DNA of 64,000 nt, taken from the NCBI RefSeq assembly GCF_002994745.2, contig NC_037091.1, positions 26,293,789 through 26,357,788 on the forward strand, given 5' to 3'. Position 1 is the first letter of the stretch, and each line of letters opens with the position of its first letter. The DNA comes from Rosa chinensis (lineage: Eukaryota > Streptophyta > Magnoliopsida > Rosales > Rosaceae). The notes below the pieces were generated by a model. That model saw nothing but the letters and a program-made list of their open reading frames with translations. It did not search any database and was not told where the DNA came from. Below are positions 45,749 to 57,781 of the stretch, in pieces. The position numbers and the translations under genes are program-made.

Positions 45749-47230
45749 GAGAGAAACTAGGTGCCCAACTCGATCCTTTGGGTGCCGAGATCCTCTGTTT
45801 GTTTGTTTTTTTTTTTTTTTTTTTGTACAGCGCTTGGATAAGATACTAAAAATATTGTACCGTAAAATTTAAATACTCTTGAGAGAGATCATAAACATTA
45901 TTCATAAAACTGGAAAAAAAAAAAATAGCTCTTGCGAGACCTTTAAACTACGACATTGACTCTACGTTGAACCTAGAAAAGCTGGACATAGTCTTAGACT
46001 ACTTTAAGAGGATATTTCTTTTCTAATGAAGTTGTGGCTGCTGCGTTATGGTGGTCTATATTTTGTGCAGATTGATTAGTGACAAGTGATGAATGAATTT
46101 ATAGCTCATATCTACTTCCTCAACGCCCCCACTTCACACGTTCCCTCTTCAGTGTGACAGGAGATCACCTTGCAAACACTGTTGCTATTTGTACCCAACG
46201 AAAATTCTAGCACACCTAGCAACAACATTTTTGTTTCTAGTTTTCCAAGTTCACCCCATATTTAAATAAATTAAAAAAGAATTGTACATACCAGCTATGT
46301 ATCGAGTAAAAACACCATAAGTATTCGAATGCTCAACTAGGCACGAGCCAGGCATACTCCTCTGAGGGGTAACTGGAAGGCTCAGACCAGCATACTCCTA
46401 GCTCTAAGAGCTAGTAGGAACACTAGCAGGAGCCATCCTTATGGACCGATCCAGTGGAGGCTCAGACCTCATATCACCAACTTTGGTAAGTGTAATGTAT
46501 TCCAACATTGGAAATGAAAAGGAAGCAAATCCTTACTCATACTACTTATACATAGATTTACTCACATTTATGGTGCTATTATTCACTTTCTTACTGTTAC
46601 TCTGTCAATATTTATTATTTCCACAAGTATCTAACTTAGGAATTAGAGAGTTATTGGTCAGCAACCCAATCTTCTCTCTAACTTTGTGTTTGTCTTGACA
46701 GATAATGAGACCTGATTCATAGTCAGCTCTAAAGAGAAATGATATTGCTTGCTTCAAGTGACTTAAATGTTTACAGAAGAGAGCACATATAAATACTACA
46801 ATTGTGAACAAGCTTATCTGCTATCATACAATAAGATCACATGTGAAAGTTAACAGAGATGTCAGATGTGCAGTTCAATATGTGGTTGTGCTTGGTCTTC
46901 TTGGTCTGCAATATAGCAACAAGCTTTGTCTATTGTACTTGGGTGAGAGAGCACGAGTTGTCTCCAAATTGTCTTGGGCTAGAGTGTGCTGTTCTCTTGT
47001 GCAACCTTGTAATCTTGTGCTTTTCTTCTGGTAATGTCTTCTTCTTATCAAGCGCTAGGTGATTCTTGGTTCACTCCAGGACCTATACAGAAACAAGAAC
47101 GAAAACACTCAACTCCCCATCAACACGAGTCATACATGTCCTCCCCAAATTTCCTATATTTAATCATTTAATTGATAGTACGTACATGCATGACACGATT
47201 AGATGATCTCACCGAAAGGAGGGAACACAG
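45749..47230. other. Intergenic stretch with a receptor-kinase promoter echo
   Basis: No gene recognised. At about 46078-46170 the sequence GTGACAAGTGATGAATGAAT...GCTCATATCTACTTC resembles 50826-50890, directly upstream of the lectin receptor kinase, and may be the remains of a third copy's promoter. The frame at 46859-47062 is hydrophobic and Cys-rich but I do not trust it as a gene. Confidence 0.4.
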
Positions 47231-47600
47231 TCTTTTTTTTTTTTTTGAAAGTCCACGGGGCGAAATAGTATATTCATCACAAATTAGGATAGTTCATTAC
47301 ATATCATTTCGCTGTCATTTAAGAACATAAACAGATAAGAAGGTAGTGGTAGTACCCACAGTGGAGATAGCAGAGATCCTCTTTTGGTACTACACCGGAG
47401 GCGCTAGAGATCTAGGTTCCTAATACAAGGAAACTTATTGTAATTAGACAAAAAAAAAAACATAGGGTTCGGCCAAGGGCCTAAACCCTAGCCCAAATAT
47501 AGAAGCTAATGGACTAGGGTAGAAACCCCAGCCCAATAACTAGAAGCCCAGTAGAGTAGTCAGCCAAGAAGATCCCCTAGGTCCATCATCCTGGTTCGGG
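47231..47600 (-). mobile_element. Possible 5'-truncated LINE 3' end
   Basis: A run of T at about 47233-47246 followed by GAAAGTCCACGGGGCGAAAT reads on the minus strand as ...ATTTCGCCCCGTGGACTTTC plus an A tail, which looks like the 3' terminus of a plant LINE. No target duplication was found and the 5' limit is unknown, so this stays tentative. Confidence 0.35.
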
Positions 47601-47979
47601 CCCAGTCCACCATCTTCTTCCAACCTTCGTCGTACGTCACATTCCAGTCGAGTTCGATCCTACCCATGCCACCAACCCGCCTCATCGCGATCCACATCAC
47701 CATGGTAGCGATCCAATCATCCCGAGCCACGCCGCCGACCTGCGTCACCACCAAAAAACACCATCTCCTATCCGGATCTTTACAACTCCGCATTGCCACC
47801 GATTGAAACCCATGTCGGCTTCGCCGGTCCAAGAAACCATTCACGGGGACCGATCACCGGCCTGTAACAGCGCTATCTCCCCGTGAACAGTAACGTTCGT
47901 ATTGATTTACCCATTTGTCCCTGTTTGTTTTTGATTTACGAAGCTGCCATCAGCCCTACGTGTAAATAGTTTGATCGAT

Positions 47980-50230
47980 CTGTTTTGCTCTGTCTCTCGC
48001 CAGTCGATGTGAACCCAGTCCAAATCGCTCTTGGTCTCCACCGAATCAACAAATTTTTCTCGCTCTCCTCTCACAGAAATCCAAAACCAAAGAGATAGAG
48101 AGAGATACGTTTCCTGCTCAAAATCTCAAACTTGCTACTGCTCAGTTTATTGCTTTGAGGTGTCGTTGGTAAGTCTGGATCTTTTCTTTGAAATTGATGT
48201 TGTGCTTGATTTAGATGGCTGCAATTGAGCTTTATTCCATTGTTTTGGTAATGGGTATGTGATTTTTAGAGACTTTCTGTTTCTGTTCCTTCTTATTCAG
48301 TCAGTTTTAATTTTTATAATGCAATTCAACAAAGACTCACTTGAACATGGATTGGTTTCAGATATTCTGGATATTTGGAGTATCCAATTGGGTTTTCTCT
48401 ATTTTTGGTTGAGAGCAACAAGTTGAAATAGAGCACTGAGGAGTGTTCGGATAGAAAATAGTTTTGAAATTTGAAATGCTTGCTTCTTATATAAGGAAGA
48501 GCTAGAGCGAATGCTGTGCAGAAAAGAGTACCTAAAAGTACGTACATTTCAAACCTGATTTTCATCTTTTTATACCTATAGTTATGGATAGCTATGTAAG
48601 AGCTCAATCAGGTAGTATTCAGCTATTGCTTAGTTTACCTATAAAAGAAGAAAAAAGATAAGTTATATATGCATGGCCAGTAACTAATATCCATTATTTG
48701 TGGCTACCAGCAAACAATGATTTTATAGATTCTTCCCCCTTTGCAATAGATTAAGAAAAGTAATTAAGGATTATTCGTCATGTTACTTTCAGGAATAAGC
48801 ACAAGATGCTAATAAAAAAATGAAGATAAACTTTTTTTCATACTCTGTCTGAATTGAATTATGGGTTACTGTGATGAACTTTGCTCTGTAAATGATCTCA
48901 ATGTCAGATTTTTTTTTTTTTCGTATCGTTTTTGGTATATTAAGACCCAATTATATATAGAGATGTTGCACTAAGTAGTTTACAGTCTATGGCAGCTTGC
49001 AGGAGTGCTATCAATTCTGCTTTGTTTAAGCATTGGCCAAAGAACACCGAGACTGAAAATGGGATTTTACATGGCGGTTCCATGACTTTTTGACACACGA
49101 GTTCAGGTAATTCATTCCATTCATGTCGGTTAATGGATAATGATTTCCTCATCAGTTGACAAAGCTGTACTGTTGTAGAATCTGAAATATAGTTTTAGGA
49201 ACAAGCTTATATCATATCCCTTTAATTGTTTCTAATTCTTTGACTGATATTTTGGGTGGATATGTGCAGAAAGCATATAGGTTTTCCGAAATTCCAAGCA
49301 GATCAATAAAACAAACAAGACAAAAGGTAAATCCATCAATATCAATCAGCTGCGTGCGTGCTTCTCTTTAAATTGTACTTTGCTTCAAGGTCGATTGAAT
49401 ATTGAGGACATTATCTCAGATAAGCTAATAAAATATATCTATGATAGGTATGTAATTAACTTATCTATCATCAGTGGAGGAAGACCGCTGAGGCAGCTCC
49501 TGCTATTTTGACAGAACAGGTTCTCTTGACAGCCACTACAATCCCTTGCGTTCACCTTATTAAGAAGACTTCGATGATCACTCACCAAAAACATGTTGAA
49601 GAAGATTGGCCAAAAGTAGATGGAATTATGCTACAGGTTTCTTATCATTATCGGTTATTATTACAATGGGTTCTGTATGTTCTTTTATTCCAGTATAATC
49701 TGTTCTTTTCTTTTTTATTATATGGTCTCATAACTTAGAACATCAAACTTGCCTTAATTGCCTTTGTTTTACTCATCCTATTTATACAACATTTCAAGCA
49801 ATTTTGTTGAAGTCTTGAGTTTTCTGATATCAAAATCTGTTCAAAACTGTCAAAGTTGAGCTCAGCTCTTAACATGCCAATGAATTTATCTTTGGTCACC
49901 TTTCTCTGTTCAATCAGTAGATAAAAATCTACATGCTCATATGATTTTTTCTTAGTTTGCAATTTTGTAACACTGTACTTTCGAAGACTATTACTTGCTG
50001 ATTACATCCATGCGATCTCTGCCCTTTTTTCGTATAATATTATTCAAAACATACTAGAATTTCTTCTACATATACTAACACTTTGTATCAACTATTTACA
50101 GATCATAATGATGGTGCACACAGTTCAAATTTGAGACACCCAACCTTTAAAAAACGATATCCAGACCAAAGTCCGCCTATGCAGTGTCTGGCAAGCAGAA
50201 GTGTTCAAGCCTGTTGAGAAATATGACCTT
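47980..50230 (+). other. Possible transcribed locus of unknown function
   Basis: Features of a plant gene without an identifiable product. A CT/GA-rich leader-like stretch (47990-48167) is followed by GTTG/GTAAGTC. Exon-like blocks with good splice signals lie at about 49269-49326 (after TATGTGCAG, before GTAAATC) and 49475-49518 (after TATCATCAG), with a further block to about 49636 (before GTTTCT). Conceptual reading of the first two gives KAYRFSEIPSRSIKQTRQK and WRKTAEAAPAILTEQ, which I do not recognise. It could be a gene fragment, a non-coding transcript or chance. Confidence 0.25.
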
Positions 50231-50395
50231 CAATTGTATTACAACCTATATAGAAAAATATTTCTTTTTTAGGCTATTTTTGTTGGCAGTAGTCAATTTT
50301 GTAGCAGATAACAAAACAGCTTTGTTCGTTTAGGAGATCAATTTTTTGCAAAATGTAAATAGAACATTGGTTAAGATACCAGCTTCTACTTGGGA

Positions 50396-50539
50396 TCTCT
50401 ACTTGCATAATATGTAACTGTATAAAAATTCATAAACTATGACTATCAAACTTGGCAAGAAAAATTCATAAACTATGACCGTATCAAACTTAGCAAGAAA
50501 AAACAAACCCGCGGCGTCGCGCGGGCATAAACTTCCTAG
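50396..50539 (+). mobile_element. Mini-Helitron, 144 bp
   Basis: Starts TCTCTACTTGCATAATATG after an A and ends CTAG before a T, the A^T target of Helitrons. Just before the end is the GC hairpin CCCGCG-GCGTCG-CGCGGG (50508-50525), ten bases upstream of CTAG, exactly as in plant Helitron 3' termini. Inside, a unit of about 40 bp containing ATTCATAAACTATGAC is present twice. It is non-autonomous and lies about 430 bp upstream of the lectin receptor kinase start codon. Confidence 0.85.
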
Positions 50540-50965
50540 TGATGACTATATGTCTAAAATCTAAGAGATGGAGGTGGAGCGACTTCAAGTTAGTGGCTCC
50601 AAAACTTGGATGGTATTTTGGGTTATTTCTCTGCAACAAATGCAATTTCTATCTTCTTCTTTTTTTTTAGCTTATTAAAATAAGGGGTAATATTGAAATA
50701 AAGAGACAAAATTTATGTTGCTTGGCATACCATAATTTTTGTTGGGTACAGATATCGGGCGACTTGACCATTGGTCTTCCATCGGTCACAACACATTTCC
50801 TAGTCATCAGTAAATGCAGACAGAAGTGACAAGTGACATAATTGCTCATATCTACTTCAATCCTCAAAGTTCCACTCTTTCACTTTGTCAAGATATCATT
50901 GTTGTTTTGAAGCAATCATCTAAATCTCTCAAACCTTGTCTGCAAATTTCTTGTGCAGCCAATTA

Positions 50966-53900
50966 ATGGATACCAAAACCAGCCCGACTAAGTTCATGAT
51001 TTTCCTTCTCTTCTCATACCTACATCTGAAGACTCATGTCTCCCTCGCAACCGATGCCATCACCGCAGACCAATCTTTCTCCGGTGACGAAACCATTGTC
51101 TCCTCAGGTGGTGTTTTTGAACTCGGTTTCTTCAAACCAGGTAAACTTCCAAACTACTACGTAGGCATGTGGTACTACAAGCGAGTAGTAACTGTGAAAA
51201 CCATAGTCTGGGTGGCAAATAGAAAACAACCAGTCTCCGATAGATTTACTTCGGTGTTGAGGATCATAGATAGTAATTTAGTTCTCGTTGATGAGACCAA
51301 AAGTCTTGTTTGGTCCACAAATGTGACCTCCACCACCACGTCAGGCTCAGCTACTTCTATACAAGCAGTTCTTTTAGACAATGGCAACCTTGTCTTAAGA
51401 GTTGGATCCAATTCATCATTACTGCCGTTATGGCAAAGTTTTGACCATCCAGCTCATACTTGGCTAGCAGGAAGTAAAATTGGATTCAACAATGTTACCA
51501 AACAAACCCAAAAACTCACTTCATGGAAGAACTCCGAGGATCCTGCACCGGGTCTTTACTCTCTTGAGCTGGACCCGAATGGTAGCAACTCATATATCCT
51601 ACTGTGGAATAGTTCTAGACAGTACTGGACCAGTGGATCTTGGGACGAGCATAATCGAATTTTCAGCTTGATTCCTGAAATGAGGCTTAACTATATCTAC
51701 AATTGCAGCTATGTTACGAACGAAAACGAAAGCTATTTCACCTATGCTCTTAATGATCCTAAAAAAATATCTCAGGCAGTTATGCATTTCTCGGGGCAGA
51801 TCCAGCAACTGACATGGTCGGAGACTTCCAAGCAGTGGATTTTGTTTTGGTCCCAACCAAGAAAACAATGTGAAGTTTATGGTTTGTGCGGGGCATTCAG
51901 CACTTGCAATGCCACGTCTTTGCCCTCATGTAGCTGTTTGAAGGGTTTTGAGCCAAAACTGCTGGGTGATTGGAACTTAAATGATCATGCTGGCGGGTGT
52001 TCAAGAATAACCGGTCTTCAGTGTGGAAATGCTACTAGTCTTAATGGGACACAAGTCACACAAGACCAGTTTCAAGAAATGACTAGAATGACATTGTCTG
52101 AAAATGATCAATATGCAGAGGTCGGGAGTATTATGGAATGTGAATCCATCTGCTTAAATCACTGCTCATGCACTGCTTATTCATATGAAAGTGGTGGATG
52201 TTCAATTTGGAATGGAGATCTCTTGCATCTGCAACAGCTTGAAGCAAGTGATACTAATGGAAGAACAATGTACATCAGACTTGCGGCTTCCGAGTTCGAG
52301 AATCCTCCTAAAAGTAGTAATAAGGGTATGAATATTACTTCTAGTTATGGTAAATATGACCATTGCATGAAGCCATTAATTTTATAGGTTATTTGTTTTT
52401 CTTGCAGGTAGTGAGGGTCATACTGATGATAAGTGGTCTCTTGTAATTGCAATAATCTCAGCAACAGCAGGATTCCTTACAATAATTTTTGGCTATTTTT
52501 TATGGAAGAAAACTTTGGGAAAGAGAAGGTACTGCTACTAATCTCTCTCACATGTGCACCAACACATACTTTGGTAATGCAACGACGATGATGCTCTCAC
52601 AATGTCATCAAAAATTTGACCAAAGAAAAACAATGATATTGAAACAGAGAGCATAGGAGGAGGACTATCAATTCAAGTAATCTGGGTGCTAGAGATGGAA
52701 ACGATGATACAGAACTACCACTCATTGGTTTGAAGAGTATATTAGCTGCTACAAACAACTTCTCTGAAGCTAATAAACTTGGAGAGGGAGGATTTGGCCC
52801 TGTTTATAAGGTGACACAGTACAATATTGTTCTTCAGAAATATGATAGAATTCCTTTCTTTTTCTTCCCCAGCATTTTCTTGATTATTTCTTGAGAATCA
52901 AGTGGTAACAATAAAAAGGTAAGAGGTAGTTCTCTTTGTGTCTTCAATACAGGGGATTTTTCCTGACAATCAAGAAGTAGCAATAAAACGGCTTTCTACG
53001 AAGTCTGGGCAAGGACATCAAGAGTTCGTGAATGAGTTAAAGCTTATAGCCAAGCTTCAGCATAGAAATCTTGTTCGACTCTTGGGTTGCTGTAATGAAG
53101 AGGAGGAAATGATACTGATTTATGAGTACATGCCCAACCGAAGTTTGGATAAATTCTTATTTGGTACATGCTCATAACTTTGAAGATATTAGTTCTTTTA
53201 TCAAACTTGATAACTTTTGATTAATAAGATATAGTCACTCTTCTTCTTTGTGTTTCCAATCAGATCCATCTGAACAGACAAAATTGGACTGGGATAGACG
53301 TTTTAGGATTATAGAAGGTATTGCTCAGGGAGTACTCTATATCCACAAGTACTCCAGACTGAAAATCATTCATAGAGACTTAAAAGCAAGTAATATTCTG
53401 TTGGATGGAGCAATGAACCCCAGAGTATCAGACTTCGGAATGGCCAAGATTTTTGAGTTAAACCAAATTGAAGCAAATACAAACAGGGTTGTTGGGACAT
53501 AGTAAGTATATATAGCACATGATTTTAATCATTTAAACTTTACCTCACTACTATTACTTATTTTCTATCATTAATTCATTTAGTGGCTACATGTCACCTG
53601 AGTATGCACGTTATGGTCATTTCTCTGAAAAATTGGACGTATTTAGCTTTGGAGTGTTATTGTTGGAGATTGTAACCGGAAAGAAAAATGGTGCTTTCTA
53701 TCATTTCGAGCATTCACTGACTCTTGCCGGATGGGTAAGTATTACTATATCAGATATTTCAGAGAATAATAGAAATTATATACATTGAATGTTTTCTGTT
53801 GTTTGAACAAAATATAGAAATTTAAGAATGATTACGTGCCACCCTCACAAAAGTTGTGCAATTTATGTTGAATCATAGGCATGGAAATTATGGAAAGAAA

Positions 53901-54196
53901 ACAGAGGAATGGAGGTGATTGATGCATCGGTACGGGAAACATGCCGGCCTCATGAAGCTTTAAGGTGTATCCATGTAGGGTTTTTGTGCGTACAAGAAGC
54001 TCCAGCTGATCGACCAACAATGTCTGCTGTAATTCATATGCTGCAAAGCAACGAAGCCACATCACTTCCACACTCCAAAGAACCTGCTTTTTCAATACAC
54101 GATATGAATTCCAATGTTGCTGAATCTTCTTCTCAAACGTCTACTAGTGCTTGTTCCAAGAATGCATTCACAATTAGTTTGCCAGAAGCTCGATAA
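50966..54196 (+). CDS. G-type lectin S-receptor-like Ser/Thr kinase (CES101-like)
   Basis: Seven exons: 50966-52325, 52408-52528, 52648-52810, 52953-53163, 53264-53501, 53584-53734, 53879-54196; all introns GT-AG and the frame closes at 853 residues. Domains: signal peptide (about 1-30), bulb-type lectin ([22 protein letters not shown]), S-locus glycoprotein region, EGF-like [17 protein letters not shown] ([14 protein letters not shown]), membrane segment in exon 2 ([20 protein letters not shown]), kinase. Kinase motifs are complete: [13 protein letters not shown] (Lys about 560), HRD (Asp about 657), DFG (Asp about 675), and the family end SLPEAR. It sits in the plasma membrane and should bind an outside ligand and phosphorylate inside targets; the ligand is unknown. 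The closest family I recall is Arabidopsis CES101/At1g67520. The upstream in-frame stretch lacks an earlier ATG. Confidence 0.9.
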
Positions 54197-54780
54197 ATTA
54201 AAGGTTTTCAGATAGAAGTTTAATAATGTTGTATTTCGTCGATGTATTTGATGTCAGATATAAACGAAAACGAAGAAGTTTCTTGGAATTTTGGCTCGAG
54301 GGAAAGGATTTAGCCAATGCCCCCAAACCTCTCCTCTAATGTTCCTTTTTTTTTTTCTTTTTTGAGAAACTCCTCTAATATTTCTTGTTTCATTGGATGA
54401 AACTTGTATGGGAGTTGAATTACGATGGTTCAGTGTCACTTCCACCAGACAAATCAAGTCACTTTCCTGCTAGGCGGAACAGAGTATACAAAATGGGGGA
54501 GGCTGCGACCCAAATAGAAAACAGTCGACATTCAACAATGGAAGCTCAACAGGGACGCATAGTGACAGAGAAACCACGAAAATGATCAGCACGATATCCA
54601 TTGAACACTTGGTTCTTCCAGAAGTGCAACAAATATCTTAAGCAGAGAAGTTTATTCTTTGACTTTTAGCCCCTGGAGAAATTGACTTGAGAATGTGAAG
54701 GTAGAGCTCTGCAACTCTCTGATATATTTGCAGATACAAGAAGAAAGAAATTGGATTTTGGTCTTTTTATGGCTTAAGTG
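54197..54780. other. Intergenic, with duplicated 3' flank
   Basis: 54270-54480 matches 57490-57670 downstream of the second kinase gene (TTAGCCAATG, CTCTCCTCTAA, TTTCATTGGATGAA, GTCACTTCCACCAGA), so the tandem duplication reaches past the stop codon. 54480-54780 is presumably the promoter and leader of the next gene; no TATA box stands out. Confidence 0.6.
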
Positions 54781-57154
54781 ATGAAATTGATTGGGCTTTT
54801 GTTGGTGTTTCTCTCTCTACTGCTCAATCTCCAAACACAATTACCAACAGAACAACATGCCCCATTGATCTCAGCTATGTCCTTAGAATCCCCTTCAACT
54901 CTTCATCATGCAAAAATTTCCAAGCCCCTCCCAGAACCCCTCAAATGGACAGGACCAATATATCATGTTGTCAAACCCTATTGTCTCTCTTTGGCGTAGG
55001 CCTTGCTCAACACCTCAAGGCCACCACTCTTTTCCATCTCCCCAACATAGCAGCCTCAAATTCTTGCCTCCAAAACAACCAGTCCAAGCTTACCTCTCCA
55101 GCACTCCCTTCCAATCTTGTCTCTTATTGTTTTGACCCTTTACAATTTGTAACTAGCCCAAATTTCTGTGCGCAGATTGAGTCTACCCAAGATTGGGTCT
55201 CCAAGCTTAATCAGACCACTGCACTTGACTCTGCATGCAAGCCAGACCTCACTAATCTCTCATCCTGTGATGCTTGCGTAGCGGCTGGCTTTAAAATTCA
55301 TGCACAATTAAAAGCCATTGATGGTAACAGTTCTCACTCTAGAGATTGTTGGTACTTTACAATTCTGTATGCAGCAGCTGGTATGATCAACGACTCTGAA
55401 CTTGAAAGTGAGGGTGCCGTATCTTGTATTTTCGGTTTATCTTTATTGAATGACACTCTTGTGGGTTTGCGTAAAAAGAGCTATACCGCTCTTGTAACTG
55501 CAGTAGTCTCAGCAACAGGAGGGTTGCTTACAATATTATTTTTATACTTCTTATGGAAGAAGTCTTTGGGAAAGAAAAGGTACTGTTGTTTGCTAAAGCA
55601 CACTCTGTCTGTCACTCACATAGCATAGCACACAGATTGAAATAAATCAAACTAACAATGCTTTGACAATAATACTGTAACAGGGCATATAGTGAGAATA
55701 TTAGGAATGTTAGTGCTGGAGATGGGAAGAATGATACAGAACTACCGGTCTCAAGTTTAAGGAGTATATTGGCTGCTACAAACAACTTCTCTGAAGCTAA
55801 TAAACTAGGAGAGGGAGGGTTTGGCCATGTTTATAAGGTGACACTTCCACTATCTGCTCCCAATATTGTTGCAAGTACCCATTTCTTCATAATATGCTAC
55901 ATCTTGTTCTTCAATAGTTTCATTAGCATTTTTCTTCTTTTACAGGGCATCTTAAATGAAAATCAAGAGGTAGCCATAAAAAGACTGTCAAAGAAGTCAG
56001 GGCAAGGATATCAAGAGTTCATGAATGAGTTAAAACTTATAGCAAAGCTCCAACATAACAATCTTGTTAGGCTCTTGGGTTGCTGTATTGAAGAGGAAGA
56101 AATGATATTAATCTACGAGTACATGCCTAATCGAAGTTTGGACAAATTTTTGTTTGGTATATATATGCTCACACTTCTTCAATGCATTCTTTTATTATTA
56201 ATGTCTAGGATACATTAATTTTCATTGTTAGTTATTCTTCTTTATGGTTTGAGTGATCAGATCTAAGGGAAAACATAAAATTGGATTGGGGTAAACGCTT
56301 TCGAATTATAGAAGGTACAGCTCAAGGAGTACTTTATATTCACAAGCACTCCAGATTGAAAATCATTCACAGGGATCTAAAAGCAAGTAATGTCCTGTTG
56401 GATGAAGAAATGAACCCCAAAATTTCAGATTTTGGAATGGCAAAGATTTTCGAGATAAATCAAACTGAAGCAAATACCAACAGGGTTGTCGGGACATAGT
56501 AAGTACATGTACGGTTATAATTTCAATATTGAAAACTCAATGCAATCACTATTATACTGACTTCTCCATCATTAATTCATATAGTGGTTATATGTCACCT
56601 GAGTATGCACGCTATGGCCATTTTTCAGAGAAATTGGATGTATTTAGTTTTGGAGTGTTGTTGCTGGAGATTGTAAGTGGAAGGAGGAATTCCGCTTTCT
56701 ATCATCTTGAACACCCGGTAACTCTTGCTGGATGGGTAAGTCTAGTTTGTTCATTTTGTGAGCTGCACTGACTATAACTTTATTAATTAGCGTCAAATTT
56801 CAGTGAATAGTCATCCATAAATTTTTATATATGTTTAATCTTTAGGCATGGAAACTATGGAAAGAAGGTAGAGGAATGGAGGTGATTGATGAATCAGTGA
56901 GAGAAACGTGTCTGCCTCATGAAGCTTTAAGGTGTATCCATGTAGCATTATTGTGTGTTCAAGAAGATCCAGTTGATCGACCAACCATGTCTTCTGTAAT
57001 TCACATGTTGGCTAATGAAGCTACATCACTTCCACTATTCAAAGAACCTGCATTTTCAACACATAGTGATTATAAAGCTATTTGCTCTTCTTCTCCATCA
57101 TCTAGCATTTTTTCGAACAATCTGGTAACCATTAGCATCCCTGAAGGTCGATAG
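54781..57154 (+). CDS. SPARK-ectodomain receptor-like kinase, chimeric, frameshifted near its start
   Basis: Exons about 54781-55579, 55684-55837, 55946-56156, 56261-56498, 56585-56735, 56846-57154. A signal peptide ([23 protein letters not shown] 54781) is one base out of frame with the SPARK ectodomain, which opens at [14 protein letters not shown] (about 54855) and shows the Cys pattern [30 protein letters not shown]. Such ectodomains normally belong to At1g11050/RKF3-type kinases. Here a membrane segment ([20 protein letters not shown]) and kinase follow that are close copies of the neighbouring lectin receptor kinase, with three exons of identical length (211, 238, 151 bp). Kinase motifs [14 protein letters not shown] and SDFGMAKIF are intact. 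Without a repair or another start the product lacks a signal peptide, so it may be a young pseudogene or the frameshift may be an assembly error. Confidence 0.8.
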
Positions 57155-57781
57155 AGGCTCGATGGCTATCTGTTGGAGAGCCTTTACAAATTACACTTTG
57201 AGCCGCATAATTTTATGTCTAGATGTCTTCACTTTGGAATGCACTCGTGTTCCTTCTGTTCCCTTGGATGTAAAATTATGCAGTCTTTCTATTTCAATGA
57301 ACTGCATATTTTCTTCTCAAAAAAAAAAAAAAATGAACTACATATTCCTAAGGGAACAAATTAAAATAGAAAGGCTGGAGATTTCCCTTGCCAAGTGTAT
57401 CAAAATTGTCAATGCAAGAGAAGCGCTGATGGATTTATTTGTTAAAATTTAGGGCAGAAGATGGCTAGAGTGGGCTGATGACCTCTAAGCGAACAAGTTT
57501 CTTGGCATTTTGGTTAGAGGGAAAGATTTAGCCAATGTTCCCAAAACTCTCCTCTAACGTTGCTTGTTTCATTGGATGAATCTTTTATACGAGTTGAATT
57601 ACACTTGTTTTATGTCACTTCCACCAGATCCAAATCATGTCATTTCTACCTTTGTATTCTTCTGCTAGGGCTGTTTGTTTTCTGGTCTGGCCTGTTTGTG
57701 CCTTTACGGGCTTCAATGAAGTTTAATTCTCATCCAAAAAAATTGGAGAGCTTTTTTTTGTTGGGTATTTGATAAAATGAT
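57155..57781. other. 3' flank of the chimeric kinase gene
   Basis: Contains 3' UTR and the second copy of the duplicated flank (about 57490-57670). No gene. Confidence 0.6.

Noticed and set aside
46804..47062. Hydrophobic, Cys-containing small ORF
   Set aside because: Two overlapping frames are open equally well and no signal peptide or spaced Cys pattern was convincing.
47212..48016. GAACACAGTC / GAACCCAGTC as target duplication of the LINE-like tail at 47231
   Set aside because: The match is short and imperfect, and the distance is arbitrary.
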